A stretch of 64,000 nt of DNA from Flagellimonas okinawensis (GCF_029194005.1 NZ_JARFVA010000001.1:248001-312000), one strand, 5' to 3'; shown: positions 1 through 8,944, numbered from the stretch's first letter. The notes: generated by a model from the sequence alone, not told the origin. Translations and numbers: made by a program.

Positions 1-1746
1 GTGGAAGAACATTATCCCGATCAAAAATTAGCCGGAAAGCTTTCAAAAATTTGGGGTATTAAAAACTTCCATTTTGCGCAAATGGATTTTAATGACCAAT
101 ACGCACTTTTTAGCATGCTCAGTGCTCGTAAAAACATAGACCAAGCCCTGACCACTTCAAACGATTCGTTGATCAAGTTCAACCAAAAAATAGCCAATGG
201 CTATAAAGCTGGACTTGGAATGTCCTATTTATCGGCTTATTTGGGTGAGAAAAAAATAGATAGTACCGTTCTTGATTTTTATAAAAACTATAAGCTAAAA
301 CAAAAGGTTACCGCTTTGGATTTTAGAAAAACCATTGAGAAATATTCCAATAAGGATGTGGACTGGTTTTTTAATGAATACGTGGGAACCGATAAAAAGA
401 TTGATTATAAGATCAAGAAAATCGAGAAAACGGAAGACTCCATAAGTTTTGTGTTAAAGAATAAGCGCGGTACCAATGTGCCGATATCGGTTTTTGGTCT
501 TGAAAATGATTCTGTCGTATCCCATTATTGGTTCACTGGTATTGACAGCACAAAGACCTTTACCATTCCAAGACAAGGCGAAGACAGGCTGGTTTTGAAC
601 TATGATCAGAACATTCCAGAGTTTAACCAACGTGATAATTGGAAAACCTTGAACGGATTTTTCTCCAGCAACAAAAAACTTAAGTTTCAATTTTTCAAGG
701 ATACCGAAAACCCATATTTCAATCAGGTTTTTTACGTTCCAATTGCAAATTTTAACCTTTACGATGGTATAACCCCAGGACTACGCCTTTACAACAAAAC
801 TTTTTTAGAGCGCCCGTTTCAGTACGACATCTCCCCTACTTACTCGTTTTTAGAACGAACATTGGTTGGGAAAGCTAGTTTCAGGTATCGTAAGTACCAT
901 AAAAAAACAGGGCTTTATGTAACCAATTATTCCTTTTCTGCTTCTACCTCCCATTTTCAGGAAAACTCCAGGTTCTCAACCCTTACTCCTGCGGTAAGTT
1001 TTGGATGGCGACCCAACGATTTATTATCCAACCGCAGACAATCCCTACTTTTAAGGTACAGGAGTGTTTTCAGATCTATTGATGACAATTTGGTGGGTGA
1101 ACTGGATACCGACCCGGATTATGGGGTAATGAATGTTCGGTTTACGGACGTGGACAATAATATTCTCAACTATTCTTCTTGGTTTATAGATGCCCAACAC
1201 TCGAGCGAATTCACCAAATTGGCCTTTGAGCTAGAATATAGAAAATTGTTCCAAAGTAATAGACAATTGAACTTGAGGTTTTATGCCGGAAAGTTCCTTA
1301 GAAATAAAACAGCGTCTGATTTTTTCAGTTTTGCACTGGACAGGCCTACCGATTATATGTTCGACCTTGCTTATTTGGGTAGATCGGAAAGCTCAGGTCT
1401 GTACAGCCAGCAAGTAATTATTGCCGAAGGAGGTTTTAAATCCAAATTGGAAAATCCTTTCGCGAATGACTGGATAGCCACTACAAATGCGAGTACCAAT
1501 ATTTGGAGATGGGTCGAAGCTTATGGCGATATTGGGTTTTTAAAGAACAAAGGAGAAAATGCCCGTTTTGTGTACGACTCTGGTATACGTTTAAATTTGG
1601 TAACCGATTATTTTGAACTTTATTTCCCGGTCTACTCCAACCGTGGATGGGAAATCGCGGAAGACGACTACGGTCAACGCATTCGTTTTGTGGTGACTAT
1701 TAGCCCTAGAACATTGATCGGGTTGTTCACAAGAAAGTGGTTTTAA
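1..1746 (+). CDS. M1-like metallopeptidase, C-terminal part with outer-membrane beta-barrel tail (5' partial)
   Basis: The frame is open from the first base, so the initial GTG is probably an internal codon and the gene begins upstream. The first 130 or so residues are helical and contain DVDWFFNEYVGT, which resembles the end of the helical domain of M1 (gluzincin) aminopeptidases. The HExxH zinc site would lie outside the window. From about residue 220 the chain changes to alternating aromatic and polar strands with short turns, and it ends in RKWF. A terminal aromatic residue after such strands is the usual signature of an outer-membrane beta-barrel. I infer a surface- or periplasm-facing peptidase domain tethered to its own barrel, an arrangement I recall for Bacteroidota proteins annotated as aminopeptidases. 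The peptidase assignment is inferred from the tail alone; the barrel is better supported. Confidence 0.65.
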   Translation: MEEHYPDQKLAGKLSKIWGIKNFHFAQMDFNDQYALFSMLSARKNIDQALTTSNDSLIKFNQKIANGYKAGLGMSYLSAYLGEKKIDSTVLDFYKNYKLKQKVTALDFRKTIEKYSNKDVDWFFNEYVGTDKKIDYKIKKIEKTEDSISFVLKNKRGTNVPISVFGLENDSVVSHYWFTGIDSTKTFTIPRQGEDRLVLNYDQNIPEFNQRDNWKTLNGFFSSNKKLKFQFFKDTENPYFNQVFYVPIANFNLYDGITPGLRLYNKTFLERPFQYDISPTYSFLERTLVGKASFRYRKYHKKTGLYVTNYSFSASTSHFQENSRFSTLTPAVSFGWRPNDLLSNRRQSLLLRYRSVFRSIDDNLVGELDTDPDYGVMNVRFTDVDNNILNYSSWFIDAQHSSEFTKLAFELEYRKLFQSNRQLNLRFYAGKFLRNKTASDFFSFALDRPTDYMFDLAYLGRSESSGLYSQQVIIAEGGFKSKLENPFANDWIATTNASTNIWRWVEAYGDIGFLKNKGENARFVYDSGIRLNLVTDYFELYFPVYSNRGWEIAEDDYGQRIRFVVTISPRTLIGLFTRKWF

Positions 1747-1853
1747 TTATCATATCCTCAATTTACGGCGTCACAATAAAGTTTTATTTGTTACATATAT
1801 AATTAATTGATTTTATTTTTACGATATATTCAATTTATTAACACGTAGACATA

Positions 1854-1884
1854 TTGCAGTTTTGATGGTTTTTTAGTAATTTCG
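1854..1884 (+). promoter_or_regulatory. Bacteroidota-type promoter for the E1 fusion gene
   Basis: TTG at 1854-1856 is followed after 20 nt by TAATTTCG at 1877-1884, one mismatch from the -7 element TAnnTTTG. Transcription would start a few bases before the ATG at 1904. No Shine-Dalgarno sequence is present, as is normal for the phylum. Confidence 0.5.
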
Positions 1885-1903
1885 CAGAAATCTTCAACAA
1901 TTC

Positions 1904-4315
1904 ATGAAACCTAACCCTAGTACGAGTAACGACATTTCTTTTGACGATTTTAAATCGCAAATTCTTCAAGATTACGAGACAGCCGTCACCAGTAGGGAAT
2001 GTAGCTTAATGGGACGTCGAGAAGTACTTTCCGGCAAAGCGAAGTTCGGTATTTTTGGAGATGGCAAGGAACTTCCTCAGTTGGCCATGGCAAGAGCTTT
2101 CCAAGATGGAGACTTTAGAAGCGGCTACTATCGTGACCAGACGTTTATGATGGCTTTGGGGTATTTGAGCCCAAAAGCATTTTTCCATGGACTTTATGCT
2201 ACAACAGATTTGGATAAAGAGCCCATGAGTGCCGGTAGGCAAATGGGTGGTCATTTTGTGACCCACAGTTTAAATGAAGATGGGACATGGAAGAACCTAA
2301 CAGAACAAAAAAACAGTAGTGCCGATATATCCTGTACTGCGGGTCAAATGCCTCGATTATTAGGATTGGCGCAAGCTTCAAAGATATATCGCCATGTTGA
2401 TGGCATAGATCAGACCAATTTTTCCAAAAATGGTAATGAAGTAGCCTGGGGAACCATTGGAAATGCAAGTACCAGTGAGGGTCATTTTTTTGAGACCCTG
2501 AATGCTGCAGGTGTAATGCAGGTTCCTATGGTCATTAGTATTTGGGATGATGAATACGGAATCTCGGTACCATCGGAATTTCATACCACCAAAGGTGATA
2601 TTTCTGAGGCACTCAGTGGACTTCAGAGAGATGAAGATCATGCAGGTTTTGAAATTTTGAAAGTCAAAGGATGGGATTACACTGCACTTATCCATGCATT
2701 TGAAAACGCTTCTGACATAGCCCGTGAAAGCCACGTGCCTGTTCTTATCCATGTTACCGAACTCACCCAACCACAGGGACACTCGACTTCCGGGTCGCAC
2801 GAAAGATACAAGTCAGCGGAACGATTGGAATGGGAGCGTGAAAACGACTGCAACAAACGTTTCAGGGAATGGATCATTGAAAATGGCATCAGTACAGAAG
2901 AAGAGCTTAAAAAACAAGAACGCGAGATTAAGCAAAAAGTTCGTGCAGCCAAAAAAGAAGCTTGGTCAGAGTTTTTAAAACCTCAATTGGAGGCAAAAAA
3001 ACAACTGGTTCCTTTATTGGACAAAGTGGCAAATCAAAGTCCAAATCGCGTTTTCATCAATAAATTAAAAAACGATTTAATTGCCATTGAGGAGCCTCTT
3101 AAAAAAGATTTGGCCTCTGTGTCCAGAAAAGCATTGCGTTATCTATTGGAAGAGAATTCAGCAGAGAAAAAGCAACTTCAACAATGGGTAGACAATTTCT
3201 TGGCCACTAATGAGCCTCATTACAGCTCCCATTTATATAATGAACTTGACAACAAGGCCACAAAAGTGGCGCAAGTAGCCCCTACCTACGCAGAAAGTCC
3301 AGAAAAAGTAGACGGACGCATCATTCTCAGAGATAATTTTGATGTTCTTTTTGCCAAATATCCAGAAGCATTGGTTTTTGGAGAGGACACCGGTAATATT
3401 GGGGATGTTAATCAAGGTTTGGAAGGTCTACAAAGCAAGTATGGAGAACTTCGGATTTCCGATACCGGTATACGTGAAACCTCGATAATAGGACAAGGTA
3501 TTGGTATGGCTTTACGTGGTTTAAGGCCAATTGCCGAAATTCAATACTTGGATTATATTTTATACGCCATACAAACATTGAGCGACGATTTGGCTACGTT
3601 GATGTACAGAACGGTAGGTAAGCAAAAAGCACCACTGATTGTACGTACCAGAGGTCATAGGTTGGAAGGTATTTGGCATTCTGGCTCCCCCATGGGCGGA
3701 CTGATACATTTGCTACGCGGCATGTATATTTTGGCTCCAAGAAATATGACGCAGGCTGCAGGTTTCTACAACACCCTTATGAAGAGTGATGAACCTGCCC
3801 TTATAATAGAAAGCCTTAATGGATATCGCTTAAAAGAGGACATGCCCACCAATTTGGGTGAGTTTTGTACACCTATTGGCAAAGTGGAAACAATTAAAGA
3901 GGGTACCGACATTACTTTGTTGTCCTATGGTTCCACCTTGCGGATAGTGGAAAAAGTTGCACACGAACTTTTGGAAGTTGGAATAGATGCAGAAGTTATA
4001 GATGCACAGTCCCTACTGCCATTTGACCTTGATCACGATGTTGTAAAAAGTGTGGCCAAAACCAATAGACTCTTGGTTATAGACGAAGATGTTCCAGGGG
4101 GATGCTCCGCATATCTAATGCAGGAAGTAGTTGAAAAACAAGGAGGTTACCGTTATTTGGACAGTGCACCACAGACCTTATCTGCAAAATCGCATCGTCC
4201 GGCATATGCTTCGGATGGGGATTACTTTTCTAAACCCAATGCTGAGGATATCTTTGAAAAAGTATACCAGATTATGCACGAGACTGACCCAAAATCCTAT
4301 CCTGCATTAAGATAA
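1904..4315 (+). CDS. 2-oxoacid dehydrogenase E1 component, alpha and beta subunits fused
   Basis: This 803-residue protein joins a thiamine-diphosphate E1-alpha domain (about 1-330), a charged helical linker (about 330-475) and an E1-beta domain (about 480-803, with the GEDTGNIGDVNQG and GMALRGLRPIAEIQYLDY segments). It should decarboxylate a 2-oxoacid and pass the acyl group to a lipoyl E2 in the cytoplasm. Single-chain E1 proteins of this type in Bacteroidota are usually taken as branched-chain (2-oxoisovalerate) dehydrogenases, but substrate cannot be read from the sequence. The cofactor motif that is GDG...NN in classical E1-alpha reads GNA (about 186) and WDDEYG (about 214) here. The E3 partner may be the lpdA gene at 57.7 kb. 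No E2 gene is in the window. The gene is monocistronic by spacing. Confidence 0.9.
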   Translation: MKPNPSTSNDISFDDFKSQILQDYETAVTSRECSLMGRREVLSGKAKFGIFGDGKELPQLAMARAFQDGDFRSGYYRDQTFMMALGYLSPKAFFHGLYATTDLDKEPMSAGRQMGGHFVTHSLNEDGTWKNLTEQKNSSADISCTAGQMPRLLGLAQASKIYRHVDGIDQTNFSKNGNEVAWGTIGNASTSEGHFFETLNAAGVMQVPMVISIWDDEYGISVPSEFHTTKGDISEALSGLQRDEDHAGFEILKVKGWDYTALIHAFENASDIARESHVPVLIHVTELTQPQGHSTSGSHERYKSAERLEWERENDCNKRFREWIIENGISTEEELKKQEREIKQKVRAAKKEAWSEFLKPQLEAKKQLVPLLDKVANQSPNRVFINKLKNDLIAIEEPLKKDLASVSRKALRYLLEENSAEKKQLQQWVDNFLATNEPHYSSHLYNELDNKATKVAQVAPTYAESPEKVDGRIILRDNFDVLFAKYPEALVFGEDTGNIGDVNQGLEGLQSKYGELRISDTGIRETSIIGQGIGMALRGLRPIAEIQYLDYILYAIQTLSDDLATLMYRTVGKQKAPLIVRTRGHRLEGIWHSGSPMGGLIHLLRGMYILAPRNMTQAAGFYNTLMKSDEPALIIESLNGYRLKEDMPTNLGEFCTPIGKVETIKEGTDITLLSYGSTLRIVEKVAHELLEVGIDAEVIDAQSLLPFDLDHDVVKSVAKTNRLLVIDEDVPGGCSAYLMQEVVEKQGGYRYLDSAPQTLSAKSHRPAYASDGDYFSKPNAEDIFEKVYQIMHETDPKSYPALR

Positions 4316-4356
4316 CTTAATCCTAAAAGGTCAATCCAAAATCACCTTTCATCAAT

Positions 4357-4381
4357 TTATGTTACGTTTTTTAAAACATAA
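4357..4381. other. Inverted repeat upstream of doxX-like gene
   Basis: TTATGTT (4357-4363) and AACATAA (4375-4381) form a 7-bp inverted repeat with an 11-nt loop, 33 bases before the DoxX start. There is no T-tract, so a terminator is unlikely. It could be a regulator site or chance in AT-rich DNA. Confidence 0.25.
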
Positions 4382-4414
4382 TTTATACATTCACGTGGAT
4401 TAAATTTTCCCCAC

Positions 4415-4792
4415 ATGAAAAACAACACTTTGATACACCTAGGTCTTGCAATTTTGAGAATAGTTCCATCTATTTTTATGATGACCCATGGCTATCCAAA
4501 ACTTATGAATCTTATTAATGGCAACACGGAGTTTGCCAATCCTTTTGGTATTGGCCAGGCCCCCTCACTATTTTTAACGGTAGTGGCGGAATTCGTTTGT
4601 CCTCTTCTAATAATTATCGGTTTTAAAACAAGATGGGCTGCAATTCCCACTGCGTTTACCATGTTCATTGCTGGATTCGTTATCCACGGAGCAGACCCAT
4701 TTGGAAGAAAAGAAATGGCGTTGCTTTACCTGACCGTATTTGTAGTCATCATGCTTTTGGGACCTGGTAAATATAGCGTGGACAAAAAATAA
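4415..4792 (+). CDS. DoxX family membrane protein
   Basis: This 125-residue protein has four hydrophobic segments and the typical DoxX opening, with LAILRIVPSIFMMTHGYPKL in the first helix followed by a loop and the second helix TVVAEFVCPLLIIIG. Length and topology fit the DoxX/SURF4-like family of small inner-membrane proteins. Some members associate with quinone or thiosulfate oxidation, but no substrate can be assigned here. It follows the E1 gene by 99 bases and ends two bases before the convergent holA stop, with no terminator visible in that gap. Confidence 0.85.
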   Translation: MKNNTLIHLGLAILRIVPSIFMMTHGYPKLMNLINGNTEFANPFGIGQAPSLFLTVVAEFVCPLLIIIGFKTRWAAIPTAFTMFIAGFVIHGADPFGRKEMALLYLTVFVVIMLLGPGKYSVDKK

Positions 4793-4794
4793 TC

Positions 4795-5796
4795 CTAGAT
4801 AATTTCCGAAAGTAATTCTTTTAGCAAATCGGCCTGTGCCATATTGCTGGCACCTACCCCTTTGCTTTTTAGATCCAAGGTTCTAAGATTTGAGATAATT
4901 CCGCTTACCCTTTTCATAGGGTAATTGCGAGCGGCTACCACATACTCGTTCACAAAATATGGATTGACTCCTAGCACCTTGGCCACATTTCCTGGGGAAT
5001 GGTCCTTTAGCCCATGATATTGCAATAGCTGCGTAAAAAAAGTGTTTAAAAGAGTGACTGTGACCACAAAAGGATTGTCTTTTGGATTTTGGGCAAAATA
5101 ATCAATTATTCGTGACGCCTTTTTCACATTGCGCTCACCAATGGCCTTTTTTAGCTCAAAATTGTTGAAGTCCTTACTTATCCCAATGTGCTCTTCAATC
5201 AATTCAGGGGTTATTTCCGTGGTCGGCGGAACAATCAATGTAAGTTTATCCAACTCGTTACTGATTTTACTAAGGTCCGTACCCAAGAATTCCACCAGCA
5301 TAATACAAGACTTGGGAGAAATCTTATACTTTTTGCTTGCCAAGGTTCTACGTATCCAATCTGCTACCTGATTATCATACAACTTTTTGCTTTCAAACAA
5401 TTCCCCGCTCTTTTTAATGGTTTTATAGAGCTTTTTACGCTTATCCAACTTTTTGTACTTGTAGCAAAGCACCAAAATGGTGGTGGGTTGTGGATTTTCA
5501 GCATAAGGAACCAGGTTTTCTATGGTTCTGGAAAGATGTTGTGCCTCCTTAACGATCACTACCTGATACTGAGCCATCATGGGGAAACGTTTCGCATTGG
5601 CAACAACTTCATCTACAGAAGTATCCTTTCCGTAAAGCACCATTTGGTTGAATCCCTTTTCATCTTCCGTTAGTACGTTTTCGGCAATAAATTGAGATAT
5701 TCTATCTATATAATAGGGCTCCTCCCCCATTAAAAAATAGATAGGTTTTGGGTTTCCATTGTTGATTTCCGATACGATCTCCTTTACTTTGTCCAT
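4795..5796 (-). CDS. holA: DNA polymerase III subunit delta
   Basis: The 333-residue protein has the HolA layout: an N-terminal segment with YFLMGEEPYYIDRIS, then the RFPMMAQYQVVIVKEAQHL stretch equivalent to the clamp-interacting region, and a C-terminal helical collar domain from about residue 210. Delta opens the sliding clamp within the clamp-loader complex. Length matches the family. The gene is divergent from the HsdR_N-like gene with only 26 bp between the two starts. I recall this pairing in many Bacteroidota genomes. Confidence 0.92.
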   Translation of the reverse strand: MDKVKEIVSEINNGNPKPIYFLMGEEPYYIDRISQFIAENVLTEDEKGFNQMVLYGKDTSVDEVVANAKRFPMMAQYQVVIVKEAQHLSRTIENLVPYAENPQPTTILVLCYKYKKLDKRKKLYKTIKKSGELFESKKLYDNQVADWIRRTLASKKYKISPKSCIMLVEFLGTDLSKISNELDKLTLIVPPTTEITPELIEEHIGISKDFNNFELKKAIGERNVKKASRIIDYFAQNPKDNPFVVTVTLLNTFFTQLLQYHGLKDHSPGNVAKVLGVNPYFVNEYVVAARNYPMKRVSGIISNLRTLDLKSKGVGASNMAQADLLKELLSEII

Positions 5797-5822
5797 TCAA
5801 ATTATATCACCAGTTTTGTAGA

Positions 5823-6269
5823 ATGCAAGATTTGAATTTTCCACCTTATTCGTTCCGAATCAAAAATAGCCAAAATAGGCAGTACATTTTTGATGGGTTG
5901 CGTAAAAAATTTGTGGTCCTTCAACCTGAAGAATGGGTACGCCAACATGTACTAAGATATTTAGTGTTTACAAAAAACTACCCTAAAAGCTTGATCAATG
6001 TAGAAAAGCAGCTTACAGTGAACAAGTTAAAAAAACGGTATGATGTTGTGGTGTTCAATCCAGATGGATCTATATTTCTTTTAATAGAGTGCAAAGCACC
6101 GGAAGTAAAGATCACCCAAGAAACCTTTGATCAGATAGCGAGGTACAATTACGAGCTTAAAGCCGAATATTTAATGGTGACCAATGGTCTGGAACATTAT
6201 TACTGCGAAATGGACCATGAGAATGAAAAGTATACCTTTTTAAAGGATATTCCTGAATTTAGCCGTTAA
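5823..6269 (+). CDS. Small protein with HsdR N-terminal (PD-(D/E)xK-type) nuclease domain
   Basis: This 148-residue protein consists almost only of the domain found at the N-terminus of type I restriction HsdR subunits. The PD-(D/E)xK-type residues are visible: E61 in the preceding helix, D74 in KKRYDVVVF, and E89-x-K91 in LLIECKAP, followed by a helix with QIARYNYELKAEYLMVTNG. The catalytic residues appear intact, so nuclease activity is possible. No helicase, HsdM or HsdS gene is nearby, so this is not a restriction locus. Its position back to back with holA suggests a housekeeping or repair role, but that is inference. The next gene begins 12 bases downstream, suggesting co-transcription. 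Confidence 0.85.
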   Translation: MQDLNFPPYSFRIKNSQNRQYIFDGLRKKFVVLQPEEWVRQHVLRYLVFTKNYPKSLINVEKQLTVNKLKKRYDVVVFNPDGSIFLLIECKAPEVKITQETFDQIARYNYELKAEYLMVTNGLEHYYCEMDHENEKYTFLKDIPEFSR

Positions 6270-6281
6270 TTTGCCTCCGTT

Positions 6282-7283
6282 TTGAAAATCGCCGTAGTCA
6301 TACTCAACTGGAATGGAGAAGCCTTATTGGAAAGGTTCCTGCCATCGGTTATGGAATATTCCAAAGATGCCGATATTTATGTAGTTGACAACGCAAGTAC
6401 AGACGGGTCGATAGATTTTTTAAAAGAACACTACCCCACGATCGGTATTGTACAAAACTCAACCAATGGTGGTTTTGCAAAGGGCTATAATGACGGGCTA
6501 AAACATATTGAAGCCGATATGTATTGTCTTTTAAATTCTGATGTGGAAGTAACTCCAAATTGGCTGGAACCCATAAAACAAACTTTTGAAGACCTGCCCG
6601 AAGCTTCGATAATTCAACCCAAAATTTTAGATCTTAACCAAAAGGACCACTTTGAATATGCTGGGGCCGCTGGTGGATTTATAGACATGTTCGGCTATCC
6701 ATTCTGCCGGGGACGTATTTTCCAGACCATAGAAAAGGACGAAGGCCAATACAACGACATTAAAGAGGTTTTCTGGGCCACAGGTGCCTGTATGTTCATT
6801 AAAAGCGAAGTGTTCCATTACCTTGGAGGGTTTGATGAGGATTATTTTGCGCATCAAGAAGAAATTGACCTTTGCTGGCGCGCCAAAAATGCAGGCCATA
6901 AAGTTTATTATGTTGGCCATAGCAGTGTTTACCATTTAGGAGGCAGCACACTATCCAATATGAATCCAAAAAAGACCTTTCTCAATTTTAGGAACTCCCT
7001 CTATTCCATCACTAAAAATCTTCCCAGAAAAAAAGCATTGCCCTTGGTACTTGCCCGCTTACTACTGGATGGTATTGCCGCATTGCGTTTTGTGTTCCAA
7101 TTAAAGTTCGATCACTGTTTTGCCATCTTGCGAGCACATCTCAGTTTTTATGCTAACTTTATAAAAATGTACAGAAAGCGCGAAAAAGCTAATTTTTTAT
7201 TAAAGTACCATGTTGCGACATCCATAGTATGGTCTTACTTCGTACATCAAGTAAAGAATTTTAACATTTTAGTAAAAGATTAA
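6282..7283 (+). CDS. Family 2 glycosyltransferase (rhamnosyltransferase-like)
   Basis: The 333-residue product begins with the GT-A opening VVILNWNGEALLERFLPSV, followed by VDNASTDGS and the sugar-nucleotide/metal site in CLLNSDVEV. GGFDEDYFAHQEEIDLCWRA at about residues 183-202 carries the ED pair near the catalytic base. This pattern is typical of GT2 enzymes that add rhamnose or similar sugars to surface polysaccharides. The C-terminal 80 residues are basic and amphipathic, suggesting membrane association. The start is TTG; no upstream ATG is in frame close by, and the GT fold begins immediately after it. It follows the HsdR_N-like gene by 12 bases. Acceptor and donor are unknown. Confidence 0.88.
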   Translation: MKIAVVILNWNGEALLERFLPSVMEYSKDADIYVVDNASTDGSIDFLKEHYPTIGIVQNSTNGGFAKGYNDGLKHIEADMYCLLNSDVEVTPNWLEPIKQTFEDLPEASIIQPKILDLNQKDHFEYAGAAGGFIDMFGYPFCRGRIFQTIEKDEGQYNDIKEVFWATGACMFIKSEVFHYLGGFDEDYFAHQEEIDLCWRAKNAGHKVYYVGHSSVYHLGGSTLSNMNPKKTFLNFRNSLYSITKNLPRKKALPLVLARLLLDGIAALRFVFQLKFDHCFAILRAHLSFYANFIKMYRKREKANFLLKYHVATSIVWSYFVHQVKNFNILVKD

Positions 7284-7316
7284 CGAAGCCGAAATATAGG
7301 AGCCTTGGTTTTTCTA

Positions 7317-7324
7317 TAATTTTG
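7317..7324 (+). promoter_or_regulatory. Promoter -7 element for the OmpA lipoprotein gene
   Basis: TAATTTTG is an exact match to TAnnTTTG, 55 bases before the ATG at 7380. No clear -33 TTG lies at 19-20 nt spacing. Confidence 0.45.
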
Positions 7325-7379
7325 GTGTAGTTTCTTAACATTTGATAAATCTAACAATCCTTAAATTATACTCTGAACT

Positions 7380-8252
7380 ATGAAAAAAGTTTTTCTAGGA
7401 ACATTGGCAATGACAGTTCTTTTATCTTCTTGTGTATCGCAGAAGAAATATGCCGAACTGGAGGCCAAACAAAAAGAAACCCAAGACCTATTGAATTCAG
7501 CAACCGTTAAATTGAACGACTGCTTGGAAGAAAAAGCAACTGCAGATTCTAGGTTAAAAACCCTCGAAGACCAAAACGCATTCCTTAAAGCGAACAACCA
7601 AGAGCTTATCAACAACATGGGCAACTTGACAACGCTTACCACAAAAGGAGCTGAAAACCTTGAAAAATCCTTGGAAAGCCTTCGTGAAAAAGACCTTACC
7701 ATTAGAAAATTACAAGACGCCGTTACTCGTAGAGACTCTGTAAACCTTGCATTGGTACAGAGCTTAAAAGGTGTGTTGGGCAACTTGGATGACGAAGACA
7801 TCGAAATCAGTGTTGAAAAAGGTGTGGTATTCGTTTCCATTTCCGACAAATTGTTGTTCAGAAGCGGAAGCTACAACGTAACAAGTGCAGCTAAAGAAGT
7901 ACTTGGAAAAGTAGCCAAAGTAGTTAACAACAAGCCTGACTTTGAGTTTATGGTAGAAGGACATACGGACAATGTACCTTACAGAAGCGGTGTTCTATTG
8001 GACAACTGGGATTTGAGTGCTAAAAGAGCAACTTCTGTTGTAAGAATACTTCAGAACGATTTCGGTGTAGATCCTGCTAGAATGACAGCAGCTGGACGTA
8101 GCTACTATGTACCACTTGTAGATAACGATACTTCTGCTAACAGAGCTAAAAACAGAAGAACAAGAATCGTTGTACTTCCAAAAATCGATCAGTTCTACAA
8201 CATGATCGAAGAAGGAATGAAAGATCCTGCTATCGGCGGAACCGGAAAATAA
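7380..8252 (+). CDS. OmpA family peptidoglycan-binding lipoprotein
   Basis: The 290-residue protein starts with a lipoprotein signal (TVLLSSC, modified Cys18), continues with a long coiled coil (about 25-120) and ends in an OmpA-like domain. The peptidoglycan-binding signature is present: EGHTDN at about 192-197, DLSAKRA at about 216-222, and NRRTRIVVLP near 260. It should anchor the outer membrane to the cell wall by its lipid and its OmpA domain. It has its own promoter and terminator and is thus a single-gene unit, probably well expressed. A homologous but degenerate paralogue lies at 18153-18926. Confidence 0.92.
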   Translation: MKKVFLGTLAMTVLLSSCVSQKKYAELEAKQKETQDLLNSATVKLNDCLEEKATADSRLKTLEDQNAFLKANNQELINNMGNLTTLTTKGAENLEKSLESLREKDLTIRKLQDAVTRRDSVNLALVQSLKGVLGNLDDEDIEISVEKGVVFVSISDKLLFRSGSYNVTSAAKEVLGKVAKVVNNKPDFEFMVEGHTDNVPYRSGVLLDNWDLSAKRATSVVRILQNDFGVDPARMTAAGRSYYVPLVDNDTSANRAKNRRTRIVVLPKIDQFYNMIEEGMKDPAIGGTGK

Positions 8253-8276
8253 GAATAAGCTTTAGCTTAAAAACAG

Positions 8277-8303
8277 AAAAGCGGCCAAAAGGCCGCTTTT
8301 TTT
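8277..8303. terminator. Bidirectional intrinsic terminator
   Basis: AAAAGCGGCC and GGCCGCTTTT form a perfect 10-bp stem (6 GC-rich pairs plus the A/T flanks) around an AAAA loop, followed by more T. It ends the OmpA gene on the plus strand. The A-tract on the other side lets it also serve the convergent tsaC gene. Confidence 0.92.
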
Positions 8304-8305
8304 AT

Positions 8306-8926
8306 TTAGTATATTTCAAGACTTCCTTTACCCTCCCTTATAACCTCCGGTTCGTCTCCAGAAAGGTCTATAACTGTGGAGGCTACATTATCACCATACC
8401 CACCGTCGACAACAACATCCACCAGATTCTGCCATTTCTCAAAAATAAGCTCTGGATCGGTGGTATACTCTAAAATATCATCATCGTCACGGATAGAAGT
8501 GGAAACAATAGGATGTCCCAAACCCTTTACCAATGCTCTAGCAATGGAATTATCGGGAACCCTAATACCCACCGTTTTCTTCTTCTTGAAATCTTTGGGA
8601 AGATTATTGTTGCCTGGCAGAATAAACGTATAAGGTCCAGGCAGCGTTCTTTTTAGGATTTTAAACGTTGGACTATCAATCTGTCTTACATAATCGGAGA
8701 GATTGCTCAGGTCAGCGCAAATAAACGACCAATTGGCCTTTTCCAATTTTATTCCCTTGATTCGGGCCAATCGCTGCAAAGCTTTGGAATTGGTTATATC
8801 GCATCCCAAACCATACACGGTATCAGTAGGATAAATAACCAATCCACCCTTTTTTAAAACGTTCACCACCTTTTCAACCTGTTTAGGGTTTGGGTTTTCT
8901 TCGTAAAGTTTTATCAGCTCTGCCAT
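8306..8926 (-). CDS. tsaC: L-threonylcarbamoyladenylate synthase
   Basis: The YrdC/Sua5 domain fills the whole 206-residue protein: KKGGLVIYPTDTVYGLGCDI, KRTLPGPYTFILPG, GIRVPDN and the HPIVSTSIR segment. The enzyme makes threonylcarbamoyl-AMP from threonine, bicarbonate and ATP for the t6A37 tRNA modification. There is no Sua5 C-terminal domain, so this is the short form. I chose the ATG giving MAELIKLYEE rather than the in-frame start 21 bases upstream. A perfect TATCTTTG promoter element at 8945-8952 overlaps that upstream start and would place the mRNA 5' end inside it. Confidence 0.93.
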   Translation of the reverse strand: MAELIKLYEENPNPKQVEKVVNVLKKGGLVIYPTDTVYGLGCDITNSKALQRLARIKGIKLEKANWSFICADLSNLSDYVRQIDSPTFKILKRTLPGPYTFILPGNNNLPKDFKKKKTVGIRVPDNSIARALVKGLGHPIVSTSIRDDDDILEYTTDPELIFEKWQNLVDVVVDGGYGDNVASTVIDLSGDEPEVIREGKGSLEIY

Positions 8927-8944
8927 CCTGAAAAGAATTAAATA

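Noticed and set aside
1..3. GTG at the first base as a real start codon
   Set aside because: The frame is open to the window edge and the product begins in the middle of a domain, so it is a truncated gene.
5188..5673. 161-codon open frame opposite holA
   Set aside because: Antisense shadow of holA; rich in residues expected from reverse reading of Lys/Leu codons and lacking any motif.
7361..7849. 162-codon minus-strand frame across the start of the OmpA lipoprotein gene
   Set aside because: Shadow of the coiled-coil region; the plus-strand gene has a clear lipoprotein signal and OmpA domain.
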